Shown: positions 40,311-51,600 of the stretch, piece after piece
Layout: each line of letters opens with the position of its first letter
How positions within the stretch are numbered: position 1 is the stretch's first letter
NCBI GenBank assembly: GCA_013115135.1
Contig: JABANP010000219.1
Coordinates: forward strand, 1 to 64,000
Reading direction: 5' to 3'
DNA length: 64,000 bases
Source: Perkinsus olseni
Taxonomy: Eukaryota > Perkinsozoa > Perkinsida > Perkinsidae
Position numbers and translations under genes: made by a program
Notes under the pieces: generated by a model
Databases searched by the model: none
What the model was told of the DNA's origin: nothing
What the model saw: the letters and a program-made list of their open reading frames with translations, nothing else

Positions 40311-41267
40311 TCACGAGTTGGTGCTCCATTTAGGATACAGGAAATCTTGGCTCAGAAGCCAGCATAGGTAAGGATGGGTGAGATCTCGACCATCATGACT
40401 CCTCCAGGACTCGGGCACGAGAGTGTCAACTAGTTGAGGTATCACTCCAGCACAGCCCGTGACGGCTCCCAGCTCGCACTCGGCCAGTGGGTCCTTCCTG
40501 CCGTTGGACAGTACGCCAGAATTGTCCCTGAAAATAGAACGAGAATAAAATTGCAGTTCCACATGATGGTGATGACCCTGTCAGGACTTCGCCATCACAC
40601 TGGATGGAAAGCAAAGAGACTTTTCCTAAAGCGTGATTTTGGATGGTAAACTTGATATCGCCGTTGTGAGTATGGATGGTGCAAGTTTCCTCCTGAGAAT
40701 AATGATCGTCCATTCCGCGAGAACCATGGAAGGCGACCTTGGGTGCAGGTTTAACGAGCCTTTTCCGACCACTGGAGTCCGCTCTGGTCAACCACCAGCA
40801 AAGATATGCATGAGTTAGAGGTCGACCGTCGTGACGGCGCCAGTCCCGAGGCACGTAGGTCTCCATCACCCCAGCGATTGCATCAACGCAGTTCTCCACG
40901 AATCCTATGTAGTCACGCGTGAGTTTGTCTTCTTTGCCGTTGGACAGAATACCAGAACCATCTCTGATGACACGGAAGCGCTTCGAGCGATCAGTGGACT
41001 AGGGCCTAACCCGGTCAAGACTTCGCCATTGCAGTCGATGTACAGCAATGAGATTCTCCCGACGAAATGATCGTGAATGGTGAACTTGAAAGTACCGTCT
41101 TGAGTGTTGAGGGAGCACACTTCTCCCTGAGAACCAACATTTCCCATAGAGAAATAACAATCGTTATTACTTACCCCACGCTGAGGCTGGGCGGCCCACA
41201 CAACGCTACTTGTGACAGGCTCTGTGACAGCGACAGCAAGGGCGCTTATGAACGTTCGAGAACGCAT
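40311..41267 (-). CDS. predicted secreted protein with two copies of an unrecognised module
   Basis: A minus-strand gene from ATG at 41267. The N-terminus MRSRTFISALAVAVTEPVTS looks like a signal peptide. Module 1: GEVCSLNTQDGTFKFTIHDH, GRISLLYIDCNGEVLTG, a small intron (about 41003..40958), then DGSGILSNGKEDKL, ETYVPRDWRRHDGRPLTHAY, LCWWL. Module 2: ETCTIHTHNGDIKFTIQNHA, GKVSLLSIQCDGEVLTG, an intron at the same place, then DNSGVLSNGRKDPL, LVPESWRSHDGRDLTHPYLC, WLL, ending KWSTNS. The splice position after LTG is conserved in both modules and in the paralogue at 43002. Each module has a Cys pair (C-[ST]-[LI] and YI/SIQ-x-C). Two stop-free introns (about 41200..41153 and 40750..40706) are possible but not needed. 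I know no family with this pattern. A surface or secreted role is inference from the signal peptide and Cys. Confidence 0.65.
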
Positions 41268-41369
41268 GGAGGGTCGATAAAATGAACGGAGTGAGGCTGA
41301 AGGGTCTTGTCTTTGACCGAGGGGCGTGGTTGCGCACAGAAGGCAGAGGGAACTCACCATGGAAGCCAT

Positions 41370-43001
41370 CGATCGCTCGAAGCGGAGTGGAAACGGGTTG
41401 GAAAGCCAACATCGGTCGGGCGAGTTATTCGCGTGTACTTCGTGAGTACTATTCAGCTCGGCGGGGAAAGTCTCTCACTGGTGGTGCCTCTTCCGTGGTC
41501 ATAAAGAAGATATACCGCAAATCGCCCATTTGTCTTTCATTCTCTTTTTCCGAGTATCATTCTTCTCACAGGAAACATCGTTTCCTGTTGCCCGCAGGCA
41601 GGAGGACGGAATCTTTCCGACAGATCTCGCCAGCATAAGCATCAAAGATTCCAACCCTAACCAACTCCTCAGCATCACTCAATCGAATTTCTTGGTTGAA
41701 GGAGCATGTTGTGGTTTGTAGAACAGACCCCGACTCTGAAAACGACAGAGAATGGAGAAAAGCAGAAACTTATTCCTCGAAAACCCTGTGTATGCGTACC
41801 GAATCAATGATCGGTAGCTTATACAGTAGCTACACATCAGAACCCTCGCGCGCCACGAGAGTGATATGAAGCACTGTAACATAATTGTGGAAGGGACACC
41901 AGGGTGGCCCAAAAGTTGGAAGACTGGATCATTCTTCCCATTCCCGGGAATTCCCGGGAATATAGCCGGTTAGAAAGAATAGCATTCTTCCCCGCTGGGT
42001 CACCCTGAGGGACACCACAATAGCTAATGATGTGGTAATACGAATCAATACAGAGCACGTGGTAGTAGCACTAGCCCCGAACCAGGCTGGTACGTTTCCT
42101 CTATATTTACACATTTCATTGTTGTAGTTGTCGGTTCAGTTCACCTCGTTGAACTACTAGTAGCAGTCTACTATAGAGGAGGGACTAGGAGCTAGGTAAG
42201 TTGATGTGATTGTGTGGGCACACAGTCTACTTGTCCCCTAGCACTATTAGTATTTGTTCCTGCTGTATTCATCAAAGATCAGGCTCTTTTCAGTATCACT
42301 CATGGCGAGTTCGGGTGATAACAGTTGACAATGAACGTCGACTGCTGCGCAGTCACTGCTCTACCATCATGAAGGTGGTAGAGCACTCGACGATTGAAGG
42401 CGGACTTTTCCTTGGGAGCTATGGGGCATTTTCCCTCCCTATTTTTCGTCCTTCCGTGGGAAGTCTTCCCACGGCGCCTGAAGGTCCTTCCCACGAAGTT
42501 TTCTTGAAGTCTTCCCACGGCCGTTTTTCTTCCCAGAGGACCTGCGCGGTTCTTACACAATACCCAAATAAAGAAAAAGTCAACCTCAATAGCATGTGAA
42601 CCGATCAGTAGTAAATCACTCGAGCCTAGCAGAAGACAATCTCACAAAGGGAGGTGTGCGCGCCTGCGACAGGACAACACTTACTCGGTTCAACAGCATT
42701 GTAACTCAAGTGTTTTTCCTCTCCTAAATTTTTAAGGTCCTCAGTCTTTCCCTCGAAGCACACTGAAGCTGTATGCGAGGAGAGGTTGTTACGTTTAAGT
42801 CCCTGGAGGTGAACGTGAATCACGTTCCAGGGACTTAATTCACGTTACGTGGGTGATTCACGTTACGTGAATGCTCAAGGGCCTTGAGTCAAGGCACCCA
42901 TGCTCTACTAGATTAACTCAACAACATTGCGTGGACATCATAAACAACATCTCAAAAAAGTCATGACAGCAGTACTCATGTTCGAACATGTAACTTAAGA
43001 G
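41370..43001. other. spacer with hairpins and short repeats, no supported gene
   Basis: TTCCCGGGAATTCCCGGGAA is a 20-bp palindrome (41942..41961). GCTCTACCA/TGGTAGAGC form a stem (42358..42386). CTTCCCACG recurs five times at 42455..42525. A hairpin AAGTCCCTGGA/TCCAGGGACTT lies at 42797..42836, followed by GATTCACGTTACGTG repeats. I support no coding exon. Confidence 0.55.
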
Positions 43002-43582
43002 TCAACGGAGTGGAACTGGGGCCCTCAGAGGCCCTCGGACTGGGGGTGCCAAGAAATTGCACATCTTCAAGTGCGAAAAATCACTGTCGAAAGCCTGGCC
43101 ATAGCGGACCCTCCTTGGTTGGAAGGCTTCATTCAATCTATCTGTCGCCTCACCGCAGGTCTTCAGTGGACCCAGAGGAAGCCCTATGAGTGCATCATTC
43201 CTACCGTTAGACAGAATACCAGATCCATCCCTACGACAAAATGAGGTTCTGAAGCGTCAGTCCTGCTAGCGTCTTACCCTGTCAGACGAGTGCCGCGGCA
43301 CTTGATGTAAACTGTGGAGACTCTCCCACGGTCGGCGTCTTCAATGGCGAATTCGATGCGTTTCTCTCCGGTGCCCAGGGTACAGGTTTCCTGACACACA
43401 GCGACTAGAACAGACAGAAGGGTTGAAAAGGGTCGACCTTTCTCTGAGTGTTTGGCTGAGCTGATGCAGCGTGGACAAGGCCGCTCAGGTCGGACAACAA
43501 CACCATCCCTATAGTGATGACACAGATCAGAGCCGCAGAGTGCATGCTGAGAACGAAGTAGGAGACTGGAAGCGATGAGCAC
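43002..43582 (-). CDS. predicted secreted protein, single-module paralogue of the 40.3-41.3 kb gene
   Basis: Two exons, 43582..about 43277 and about 43230..43002 (TGA 43004..43002). The N-terminus MLIASSLLLRSQHALCGSDL could be a signal peptide; a second hydrophobic stretch FSTLLSVLVAVC lies just before the module, so the true start may be internal. The module reads ETCTLGTGEKRIEFAIEDAD, RGRVSTVYIKCRGTRLTG, then after the intron DGSGILSNGRNDALIGLPLG. It aligns with both modules of the neighbouring gene and shares the intron position. The C-terminal part (TCGEATDRLNEAFQPRRVRY) has diverged and the tail is Pro-rich. Confidence 0.6.
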
Positions 43583-43737
43583 TGAAAACCAGTAGATTAG
43601 AGGGCGGCTATGCGCGGAAAAACGACAGCCGCGCGAGAATCAGCAGCTTCTCGCGCCTCGGAAAGTGCTATCTTCCGAGCACTACTAGCGGCGCAGGAAA
43701 ATCTTGTTGATCTCTTTCAGACTAAAAGTGACGCGTG

Positions 43738-44500
43738 TGTGTGAGTTTATAGTCCAACGCTTACGGTTCTGGCTTGGACTCTTGCCGATGTGCTCAGTTG
43801 GGGACTCTCTGTAGCGTCGACATGCAATGCAATCAGACAGTTCGTCAAGCTTTCCTCCGGGGTAGAATATACCCGGTACATTCAACCAGAGAGGGTATTC
43901 AACTGAAAGTTTCACTTAGCATATTCGTTATTCATTTCACACAACTTATACTCATTGAACTTTCAGCTTATATTATTTGCGGTTTCCCAGACTAACTGCT
44001 GGTAACACGGTGACTCAACTCGAGAAACCAAGAATCCGGCCCAGATTCTGCGACCCACAACTCATGCTCTTATCTCATGCGCGAGACTTATGAGTTCGAC
44101 CTCTTACGACTCGCATGACGCGAGCCTAGGGCGCCAGATTTCGCGCAGCCATGGTGCAGCTCTGGCCGATCGATTTAGGTTGCTCAATAGAATAAATTCC
44201 CTGACTCACGCGAGATAGATGGCTCGGGCCGTGTGTCGACACCGTTACTCAATTGACGTGCACACTCAGCGCCGAGGGACACCGAGAATGCCCCAAAGAT
44301 GAGAACTGACAGATTTACCGTGAAGGTCCAGCCCTTTCTGGTAACGAAAATCTATATTATCAAAGTTCTAACGAGGTGTGTGTGAGTTTATGGTCCAACG
44401 CTTACGGTTCCGGCTTAGTTAGACTCGAAGCCGATGTGCACAGTTAGGAGACTTTCTGTAGCGTTGACATGCGGTGCAATCAGATAGATTGTCAAGAAGC
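43738..44500 (-). repeat. R1 repeat, two reverse copies
   Basis: GTGTGTGAGTTTATAGTCCA, ACGCTTACGGTTCTGGCTTG, then GATGTGCTCAGTTGGGGACT (43738..43868). A second copy, GTGTGTGAGTTTATGGTCCA, GCTTAGTTAGACTCGAAGCC, lies at 44376..44500. Upstream of the paralogue gene. Confidence 0.82.
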
Positions 44501-44529
44501 TTGTCTAACGAGGTGGATAGCAGGGCCCG

Positions 44530-45060
44530 TATGCGGATCGCGAGTTCGGGCTCACACGCGTGAGTTAACTCACCTCAAGAGTTTACCTCTGGAGCCTAAT
44601 CAGCCGCAGAGTTCGAATGCGAGAGTATGAGGACGAACTCACGAGTCTCAAGCATGAGATTGGAGCTTGAGTTGGAGTTACCGAGTAAATAGCCTGAGTT
44701 GTGAGCCAGAGTTCGATCTCTCGAGTCGACTCACTGCATGAGCTCAACTCTTGAGTCGAGCTCACCTTCTCCGAGTAAGCACTGCCGACATCGAGTAAAA
44801 CCTCACGCAATTGAGTCACGCTCGCGATTCATGAGTAATATCGACAATTTCTGAGTTACTAACTCACTGCCGCTGAACGTCGGGAGTCTACTCTTGAGTT
44901 GGACTCTGAGCTTGAGCAAAAATGCAACTCACACCACGAATCACACCAACTTACCGTGCAAAACCGGTACCGGGGCTTTTCCCAAGGGGTGTAACACGCT
45001 GAACCTGAGTTCGCAGGCTGAGCAAGTACAAAAGCGCGCGCCGAGGGTCTAATCATGCAA
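44530..45060. repeat. GAGT/ACTC-rich tract
   Basis: GAGTT, GAGTC, GAGCTC and their complements occur every 10-20 bases (for example GTGAGTTAACTCAC and CTCGAGTCGACTCAC), making many short palindromes. The tract thins out but recurs at 45400..45680. No frame in it looks coding. Confidence 0.6.
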
Positions 45061-45156
45061 CAGATGACTTGTGCATGTCCTTACCAAATTGAACAGGTAC
45101 TCAACATGGTCTAGCATAAAGGAAAAATACTCCACTATCAAATATTGAAGATGGAA

Positions 45157-45420
45157 CTACGCTGCGAAATGCGCCGCGACATATGCAGCCCTACTCTCCA
45201 ACCCTAGCAATGCCTCAGCTCCAACATCCACCCCTCTATCCCCAACCGCGTCTTCATCGTTGTCCCTTTCATCCTCTTCGTCATCTTCCTCCGGCTCCTG
45301 CATCATCAATTGGAAGTTATGAAGACAGAAGCATAAGACATAATTTACTTGGTGAGTTGGATCAATGATCAATGATGTAATGACATTAGACTTCAATAGA
45401 ATAACTTGAGTAAGCAATAT
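45157..45420 (-). CDS. hypothetical acidic C-terminal exon
   Basis: The minus strand reads a possible exon ending MMQEPEEDDEEDERDNDEDA, VGDRGVDVGAEALLGLESRA and AYVAAHFAA, then stop at 45157. The acidic run and Ala-rich end could be the last exon of a gene whose upstream part I cannot find in the GAGT-rich sequence. It could also be chance. Confidence 0.25.
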   Translation of the reverse strand: MLLTQVILLKSNVITSLIIDPTHQVNYVLCFCLHNFQLMMQEPEEDDEEDERDNDEDAVGDRGVDVGAEALLGLESRAAYVAAHFAA

Positions 45421-45734
45421 GCTCAGACTCAGAGTGGGCAACTGAGTAACTCTACTCTGTGAGTCTGAAACGCGGTTCAAAAGCCGGATCAACCTCCTGA
45501 ATCATTAACTGAGTCAATGCCTCAGAGTCTAAAGGTGATCCGTGTGGTCTGACTGTGTTCTGATTCAATGGCTGCGGCTCAGAGTACGAAATCAGATAAT
45601 CAAGGGGTTTATTTCTTCACCTGAGTAGACGAAGAGAGATCGAACTCTGGCTCAGGCGAAAATCATGATCCGCATACGGGCCCAGATCGGCCGAATCAAC
45701 CCATGAGGTCACTGCAAGCGATTTTTTAACAGCC

Positions 45735-45800
45735 CGTTGGACTGTAAAAGTTTTACTAAAAGTTTTAGTAAAACGGTAAAACCATTCGACGGAATGGTGT
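45735..45800. repeat. hairpin pair
   Basis: GTTTTACTAA/TTAGTAAAAC and ACCATTC/GAATGGT form adjacent stems in a gene-free stretch. Confidence 0.65.
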
Positions 45801-45869
45801 AGGGAGAGGACTGTAATGATGCTATAAAGCTATAACCCTCTCGCTAAGCAACGAACCGTGCGACATTAA

Positions 45870-46640
45870 TATTCCGAGTCATCGGTGTAAAACCTGCGCG
45901 ATCTCGCCTCGCGTTGGGCTTGCGTGCGTGAGCCCACGCGTCACGCGGTGACGCGGGGTAGCGCCTGTTCATGTCGCTAGTCCCCTGTGGATCTCGCCAT
46001 GTCGAGCATCGCGGATGCTCGGCGTGGTGGTTTTCGAGCCCAGCCCGTCCCGCCCGTCAGTCGGGGATCAGCCATCGAGGCTCTCCATCCCCTGGGATGG
46101 TCCCGCCCCTCTGTCTGTGGAGCTTGCTTGCTTGCGTCGCTTCCCACTGTCTGGTTCGCGAGCTAGCGAGACCGTAGACGGAGTTTTAAAGTGTTTTCAC
46201 GAACAAAGTCGTTTTTGTCGAATAGCCAAGACATTGAGTTTGAATATTCTCATATTTTCGGCAATCGGATAATCTATGACTAATATCATCAACAACTTCA
46301 CTATCGTTCACCACCAATATCAGATTCAACTGCAAGCGATAAGGGCGGCGGTTTGTACGAATAGAATCTCCATGAAAACTCGTGATACCCTTAGGAGTTT
46401 GCTCCCATGATTCGCGATTCCAGTAACATTGCTACCAGGAATTGCCACACGTATCCTTTTTTCTACCCATTGCTTGATGCCATCAAGTTGATGGGAAGAG
46501 CCCCGAAAAGGAAAGAATTTGTTCCCAAATATGCAACCCTACGTACGTTAACCTCAACCTTACGGTAAGGCTAATAATAAGTTGTGAGCCTACTGCGCAA
46601 CGCTGTCATTAACAGCTAGAAAACGTATTTTAATTCAACT
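45870..46640. other. GC-rich then AT-rich spacer, no supported gene
   Basis: 45890..46180 is markedly GC-rich compared with its flanks and holds short palindromes (GTCACGCGGTGACG). I see no rRNA, tRNA or domain-bearing frame. Confidence 0.4.
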
Positions 46641-47573
46641 ACTCACGAGCTGCCACCTGTCGATCTTCTTCGGTTTTCCGCTTCTCCAAAGCGACCTCGA
46701 ATTTCTCGAAAGCCTCGGCTTCCTAAACCACGACGTGCAGGATGCATAAAAACAGCAAGCACATCATAGCCGTCTCAGTCGTAGTGTTTTCAGCCAGGGT
46801 GTGTATGATGAACGAGCATTGTCTACATAACACAATCGAGCTGTGCTCATTCTAGCTTTGCATTGTCAACCCGTTCTCTCAACTACTCCACTTCCCATCT
46901 CGTTCACTATGAGCCCAATCTACCTATGTTGTGTTCTACAACTACACCTACTGCAACGAGATAGTGCAGACGCATTTATGTGAGCGTGAAAACTTTCGAA
47001 GATGCTCGACGACCTCATCGATGATTCACATGATCTTCCGGGGGCATCGGCAAACCTACTTCCCAGAATGAGTCTCTGTCCCAGAGAAAAATCATCATCG
47101 TCACCAAACTCGAGTCACCCAGAGTCACCTCATCGCTCCAGCCATGTTCACCTTCCGAGCTACTGCTGATCGAAGGATTCCCATGCGAGCCTCCGATGAG
47201 GTCTTCCCCAGCTACCGATGGTAAGAACGGCGCTCTGAGGTGAGCGTTCTGCAATCGACAGCAGCGAGATGTCCTACAGCTCGCAAGTTTCCGACTGCCC
47301 GTCACTCTGGACCACAATTTCCCTCGCACTCTCGTAAAGGTCGGTGCTTTCTTGGCGAGCATTGCCACAGTCAATGCGCGAGAGAATGCTCATGATGATA
47401 TCGTTATTCGCTTGGACGCTCGTCGAGGTCCGCAGGCCATCGTGAGTCTCGAGGATGTTCGCGATGCCTACCAGTGTGTGGATGGCCGATCGCTGCAGGG
47501 CGAGTACCTCAGCATAAAAACACTCAAGCCTGCAGTGTGTGAATGAACCTTCCGTTATGGAAGTTGCCACCAC
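46640..47573 (-). CDS. hypothetical helical protein, partial exons
   Basis: The minus strand gives an exon with CRLECFYAEVLALQRSAIHT, LVGIANILETHDGLRTSTSV, then NNDIIMSILSRIDCGNARQE (about 47540..47300), and a later exon EAEAFEKFEVALEKRKTEED with RQVAAR (46722..46645) followed by GTGAGTAG. Both are helix-prone and stop-free over their length. I cannot name a family. They could form one gene, or belong to the C-terminal side of the SNF2 gene. Confidence 0.35.
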
Positions 47574-47659
47574 CTCTCACGTGCCAACATCAGAAACACA
47601 CAACCCCTGGAATCATCAGTTCATCTTGAGGCTAGTAAATGCCGTTCTCAGTGTAGTTG

Positions 47660-47710
47660 AGGATAGAATCTATCCTCAACTACAGGAGAATCTGATTCTC
47701 AGGATTCCTC
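47660..47710. repeat. two adjacent perfect hairpins
   Basis: GTAGTTGAGGATA pairs with TATCCTCAACTAC around GAATC (13-bp perfect stem), then GAGAATC/GATTCTC. Similar perfect stems occur at 59884..59967 and 51749..51771. Confidence 0.8.
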
Positions 47711-48699
47711 TAATCATACGGTCTCAAGTGGTAAACAGGCGTCCACGCCGATTCTTGGATTTTGCGCTGCATGGACACGAGTTTGGAGTCTCAGCTCAGG
47801 GTTTGACGCATCATCGTTGTTGAAACTGCAACCGCAAGATCTCGACTAACGATAAATTTCTCAAGTCCCAATGGTTAAGAAATGCTCCACGAGAGTATCC
47901 GCATCAGCCCAATCGGAAGCTTGCCTCTTCTAGTGGATGGTTGCAGTCGGTTCGTCCGTGGCTGTGGAGGGCGGGGTCGGCGATTAGACCGTCAAGCTGG
48001 CTCATCAGCTGCCTGGCCCTGAGAACGCTTGGTGGTGGGGAAGCTGCCTTTACTGAGGTCGATGATAGGGACATTCCGAATTATGGATTCACCTAGCATC
48101 AACCTTGGATACCAAAAGATACCCTAGAGTTGGTCCTAAGTAGAACATGCGGACCATCGCCAGCCTGACGAGCAACCACCGTTCGCTGCCAACCGTCTCG
48201 TTCTGCTGCTGTTCTCATCCTATTCTCTCAACGCGACAACCCCTTGTCAAACTCATCTCATAATCATTAGAGTCCACATAAATACTGGGCGCGTCCGGTA
48301 GCTGCTACTTCCCTGTTTACTCCAACAGGGAACCCTTCGCTGTCGCCTGGTGACCTCCAAGATCTTCCCTACAAAGATACGGCCAGATGCCATGTATATG
48401 CATTGCTCTTGCGGATCGCGGTCGAGATCAGCGGGTTGTCTTAGCATCATCATCTTACGGGTGTCCTAGGAGCACCAACGAGACAAAAGACCGAGAAGCC
48501 GGTTGCCACAGGTTCGTGATTGGCGTCTCCATTAAGTGACCAGAATCATCATACCGCCCTCCGCACTCAGAAACTCGAGTAAAACGTGCGACAGAAAAAC
48601 AGGGGCAATCGTACATCAATATTTTACGTTTCACTCGCTGTCATCTTCTAGAGTAGTCGGGAGTAACTCGCTGCTTCACCACGCGTTTTTCTTCAGTGG

Positions 48700-51600
48700 A
48701 CTCATCCCCAACCGAATCATCAGGGCTCGTCGAAGACGGTGTTTCATCAGCTGGAGTGCTCGGGTGCTCCCGATGCTCGCCACGTTGAGCCAGCAACCTT
48801 GTCTCGAGATTCTTCCACTTCGTCTGAGGAGAGCAAGGACTTCATTACCGCAAAACCGGTTTGCTCCGGCTCAGTTAGGGGGTCTCTGTAACGATCGACA
48901 CGCTGCTTGACAAAATGCCGTATTAACAATCTGTCGGAAGAGTTCGGAAGAACACTCGTGGATCCTAGTTGACGTATCAAAAGACAGTCCCAGTTCTCGA
49001 GAGAGACGTTCTCAACCCCATCAGAGTGGTTACCCTGATTTCATTGCAAGTGAGCTCCTTCCAAAGCAGAATGCTCTTGCCGCCGCCTCGAGTAGCGACA
49101 AGCCCCCCTGCGCAGCCGGTGAGCTCATCGACGTCCTCAGGGTTGCACACGTCCTCGCTCGCCTCTGCCGACTCCCGTTCATCCTCATCATCTGGCGTCT
49201 GATGGAAGAACACGGGTGGGATTGTCACCTTCACAGGAACACACAGAAGGTGTCACTCCACTCAAGGAAGAGGATTATTTTAACAAGGATCGGTCTACGT
49301 GATCAGCTAACCGGGCTACGAAAAGAAGCATGAAAATGACACAAATCAGAGATGGCAAACGAGGCGCTAACGAGCATCCTGAACGCCCAGATCTTGTGAA
49401 GTTAGGTGAATATCATGATTCAGAGGCACTCACTTCCGGTGGCGATGGCGTTTCCGCTTTAGGAGTCGCCGTTGGACTGCTCGCTTTCTTCCCGGGGTTT
49501 GACCCCGTCAAATACATCCTTATCGCACCCATGGCCGCACCCGCAAGATTCCTCGCTCGCACAGCCAAGATATGATTCGTACCGTTGAACAGTCGCGCAT
49601 TGCAAGCGATTCGAGATAGATGCCGCTCAACCTCGTGAAGCGAGCTGTACTGTCGCCGCGCTGAGAAAGAAGAACCATGGCCGGGAGGTGAAGCCGCCAT
49701 GTTAACAACCAGGAGACCCCGGGTTCGAACCCTACATGCTAAATCACGTAGATCGTCCAGTCCGATAGGCTTTTCCACAACCTGCGTATATTCAGTTCCC
49801 GTCGGCGCATAATAGAAGTCCGCGAAAGGCCGGGTTTTGCATGAGGTCCTGGGCGATCTTCAACACGACGTGATTCAAACGATGCTTCTTCTTCTTCAAC
49901 TCCGACAAAATCGGATCGTGGCTGGCCTTGATGTGACCCGAAGATCTCCGCTTCTCGCCGCTCTCGAGTTGCCGTTTCCGCTGACGCGCTAGGACTCTTA
50001 TATTCCACTCGCTATCAAATGCCTGACAGAAATAAACCAGAATGAACACCTGCTGGGGATCGAACCGGGGACCTTTCGGTTACCCACTCACCTCATGATA
50101 ATATTGCTTCCACAAATTGATATGCCTTTCCTTCTCTTCTTTTTCCGCATCTGTCATCGTCCCAAACCAAGCCTTGTTCCGGGAGCTCGACGAGTAGCCG
50201 TACAGCTGCGGCGGGAGGATAATATCTACAACCGTGCCAGTCAACCATATAACACCCGTTCATCAATTTTAATGGCATATCTTCTACTAATCATATCAAT
50301 GCAAGTACGGCAAAAACCACTCTGATGAGGATGAGCAATTTCGGCCCCTTCGGAGAGCTTTCAGCAGGAGGGCCTGTGTGACTAATTTGACCCCGATCAT
50401 TATCATTCAGAAAGATCATTCCTACTAATTTCGCAAACACTCAGAATAAGCGCCGACAAACCAAAGGTCGTCAAACGAGGGACCTCACCTCGTGGGAGCC
50501 TTTCCGTCTCGGTGTCGACGCTCGAGTCGAGCTGCAGGTCAGGAGATCTCAGGCCCAGTTCTCTCCGCCGTGCGTCAACTGCTTCATAAAAATCAAACTC
50601 CTCCGGAGTCCTGAGAGTAAGAATACGAGAAATTGACAAATAGCCGGAAATGAAACCCGAAATAGTTGACCGTTCACAATCAATTCGACCAGATCAATGA
50701 CACAATCGTTGAGCGAAGAACATCCAATTTCGGATATTTTTGCACAGGCTTGGCTGGGCCATGAACCCTCGAGCATTTACTAGAAGCTCCGAAATTGCGA
50801 CGCAACTCACCTTGCAAGAATCTGATTGAGGTGATAATCATCCGTGGCGATCGTGTCCACCTCGATTCCGGAGTTATGAAGGGCCTGACAAAAAATCGAA
50901 ATCCTCGTGCATCACCGGAGGAGAATGACAACTCCCCGGCAACGTACTTCTCTCAGGCGATCTCTTCGCTGCGCCTCCGCTTCCCTATTGCCGCGATCGT
51001 TGAACATGCCGTGCCGGATGACCAGAGCGTCTTGATCTACTCACAAAACCCATGGAGGGGAAAGTCGCGGAGGTTCGATCCCGGGGCCTACCCATTTTTT
51101 CTCCTGCTTTTTGTAACATCCCTTCTTCAACGCTGTTAAGAGTTATCAGGCGAAAAGTGCGCACCTATGAGGAGAATCTTTTCGCACGCCGAAGAATCTC
51201 CCTACCTCGGATTTTTGACCCAATCGGTGAGCTCGACTTTGAGCCTGCTCATCATTCTGAGGATTCCAATCAGAGTCGAAGATGATAACTGTGTCCGCAG
51301 TCTGAAGATTGATTCCCAAGCCACCGGCCTGACGAATTACGAAAAAGTTGGTATGGCCTTGCTTTTCTGAATGCCTTACCCTAGTAGAGAGGATAAACGC
51401 AAAGTAGTTCGAGTTGGGAGAGTTGAAGAGCTCGATCCTCCTCTCTCTGTCATCAGCGCCGGTACTCCCATCGAGGCGAAGATATCGGAAATTCCTACAG
51501 ATGACAAAATCGAACCTATCTAGATCATCCCGCTCGCGCGAAGCAGGTGAGAGACTCTTGGACGAATCTTTTGAGAGTGCCGATGAAGAGAACGCGAGCC

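Noticed and set aside
45890..46180. Ribosomal RNA fragment or bacterial insert
   Set aside because: It is GC-rich with an open frame, but shows no rRNA core motif or bacterial gene signature.
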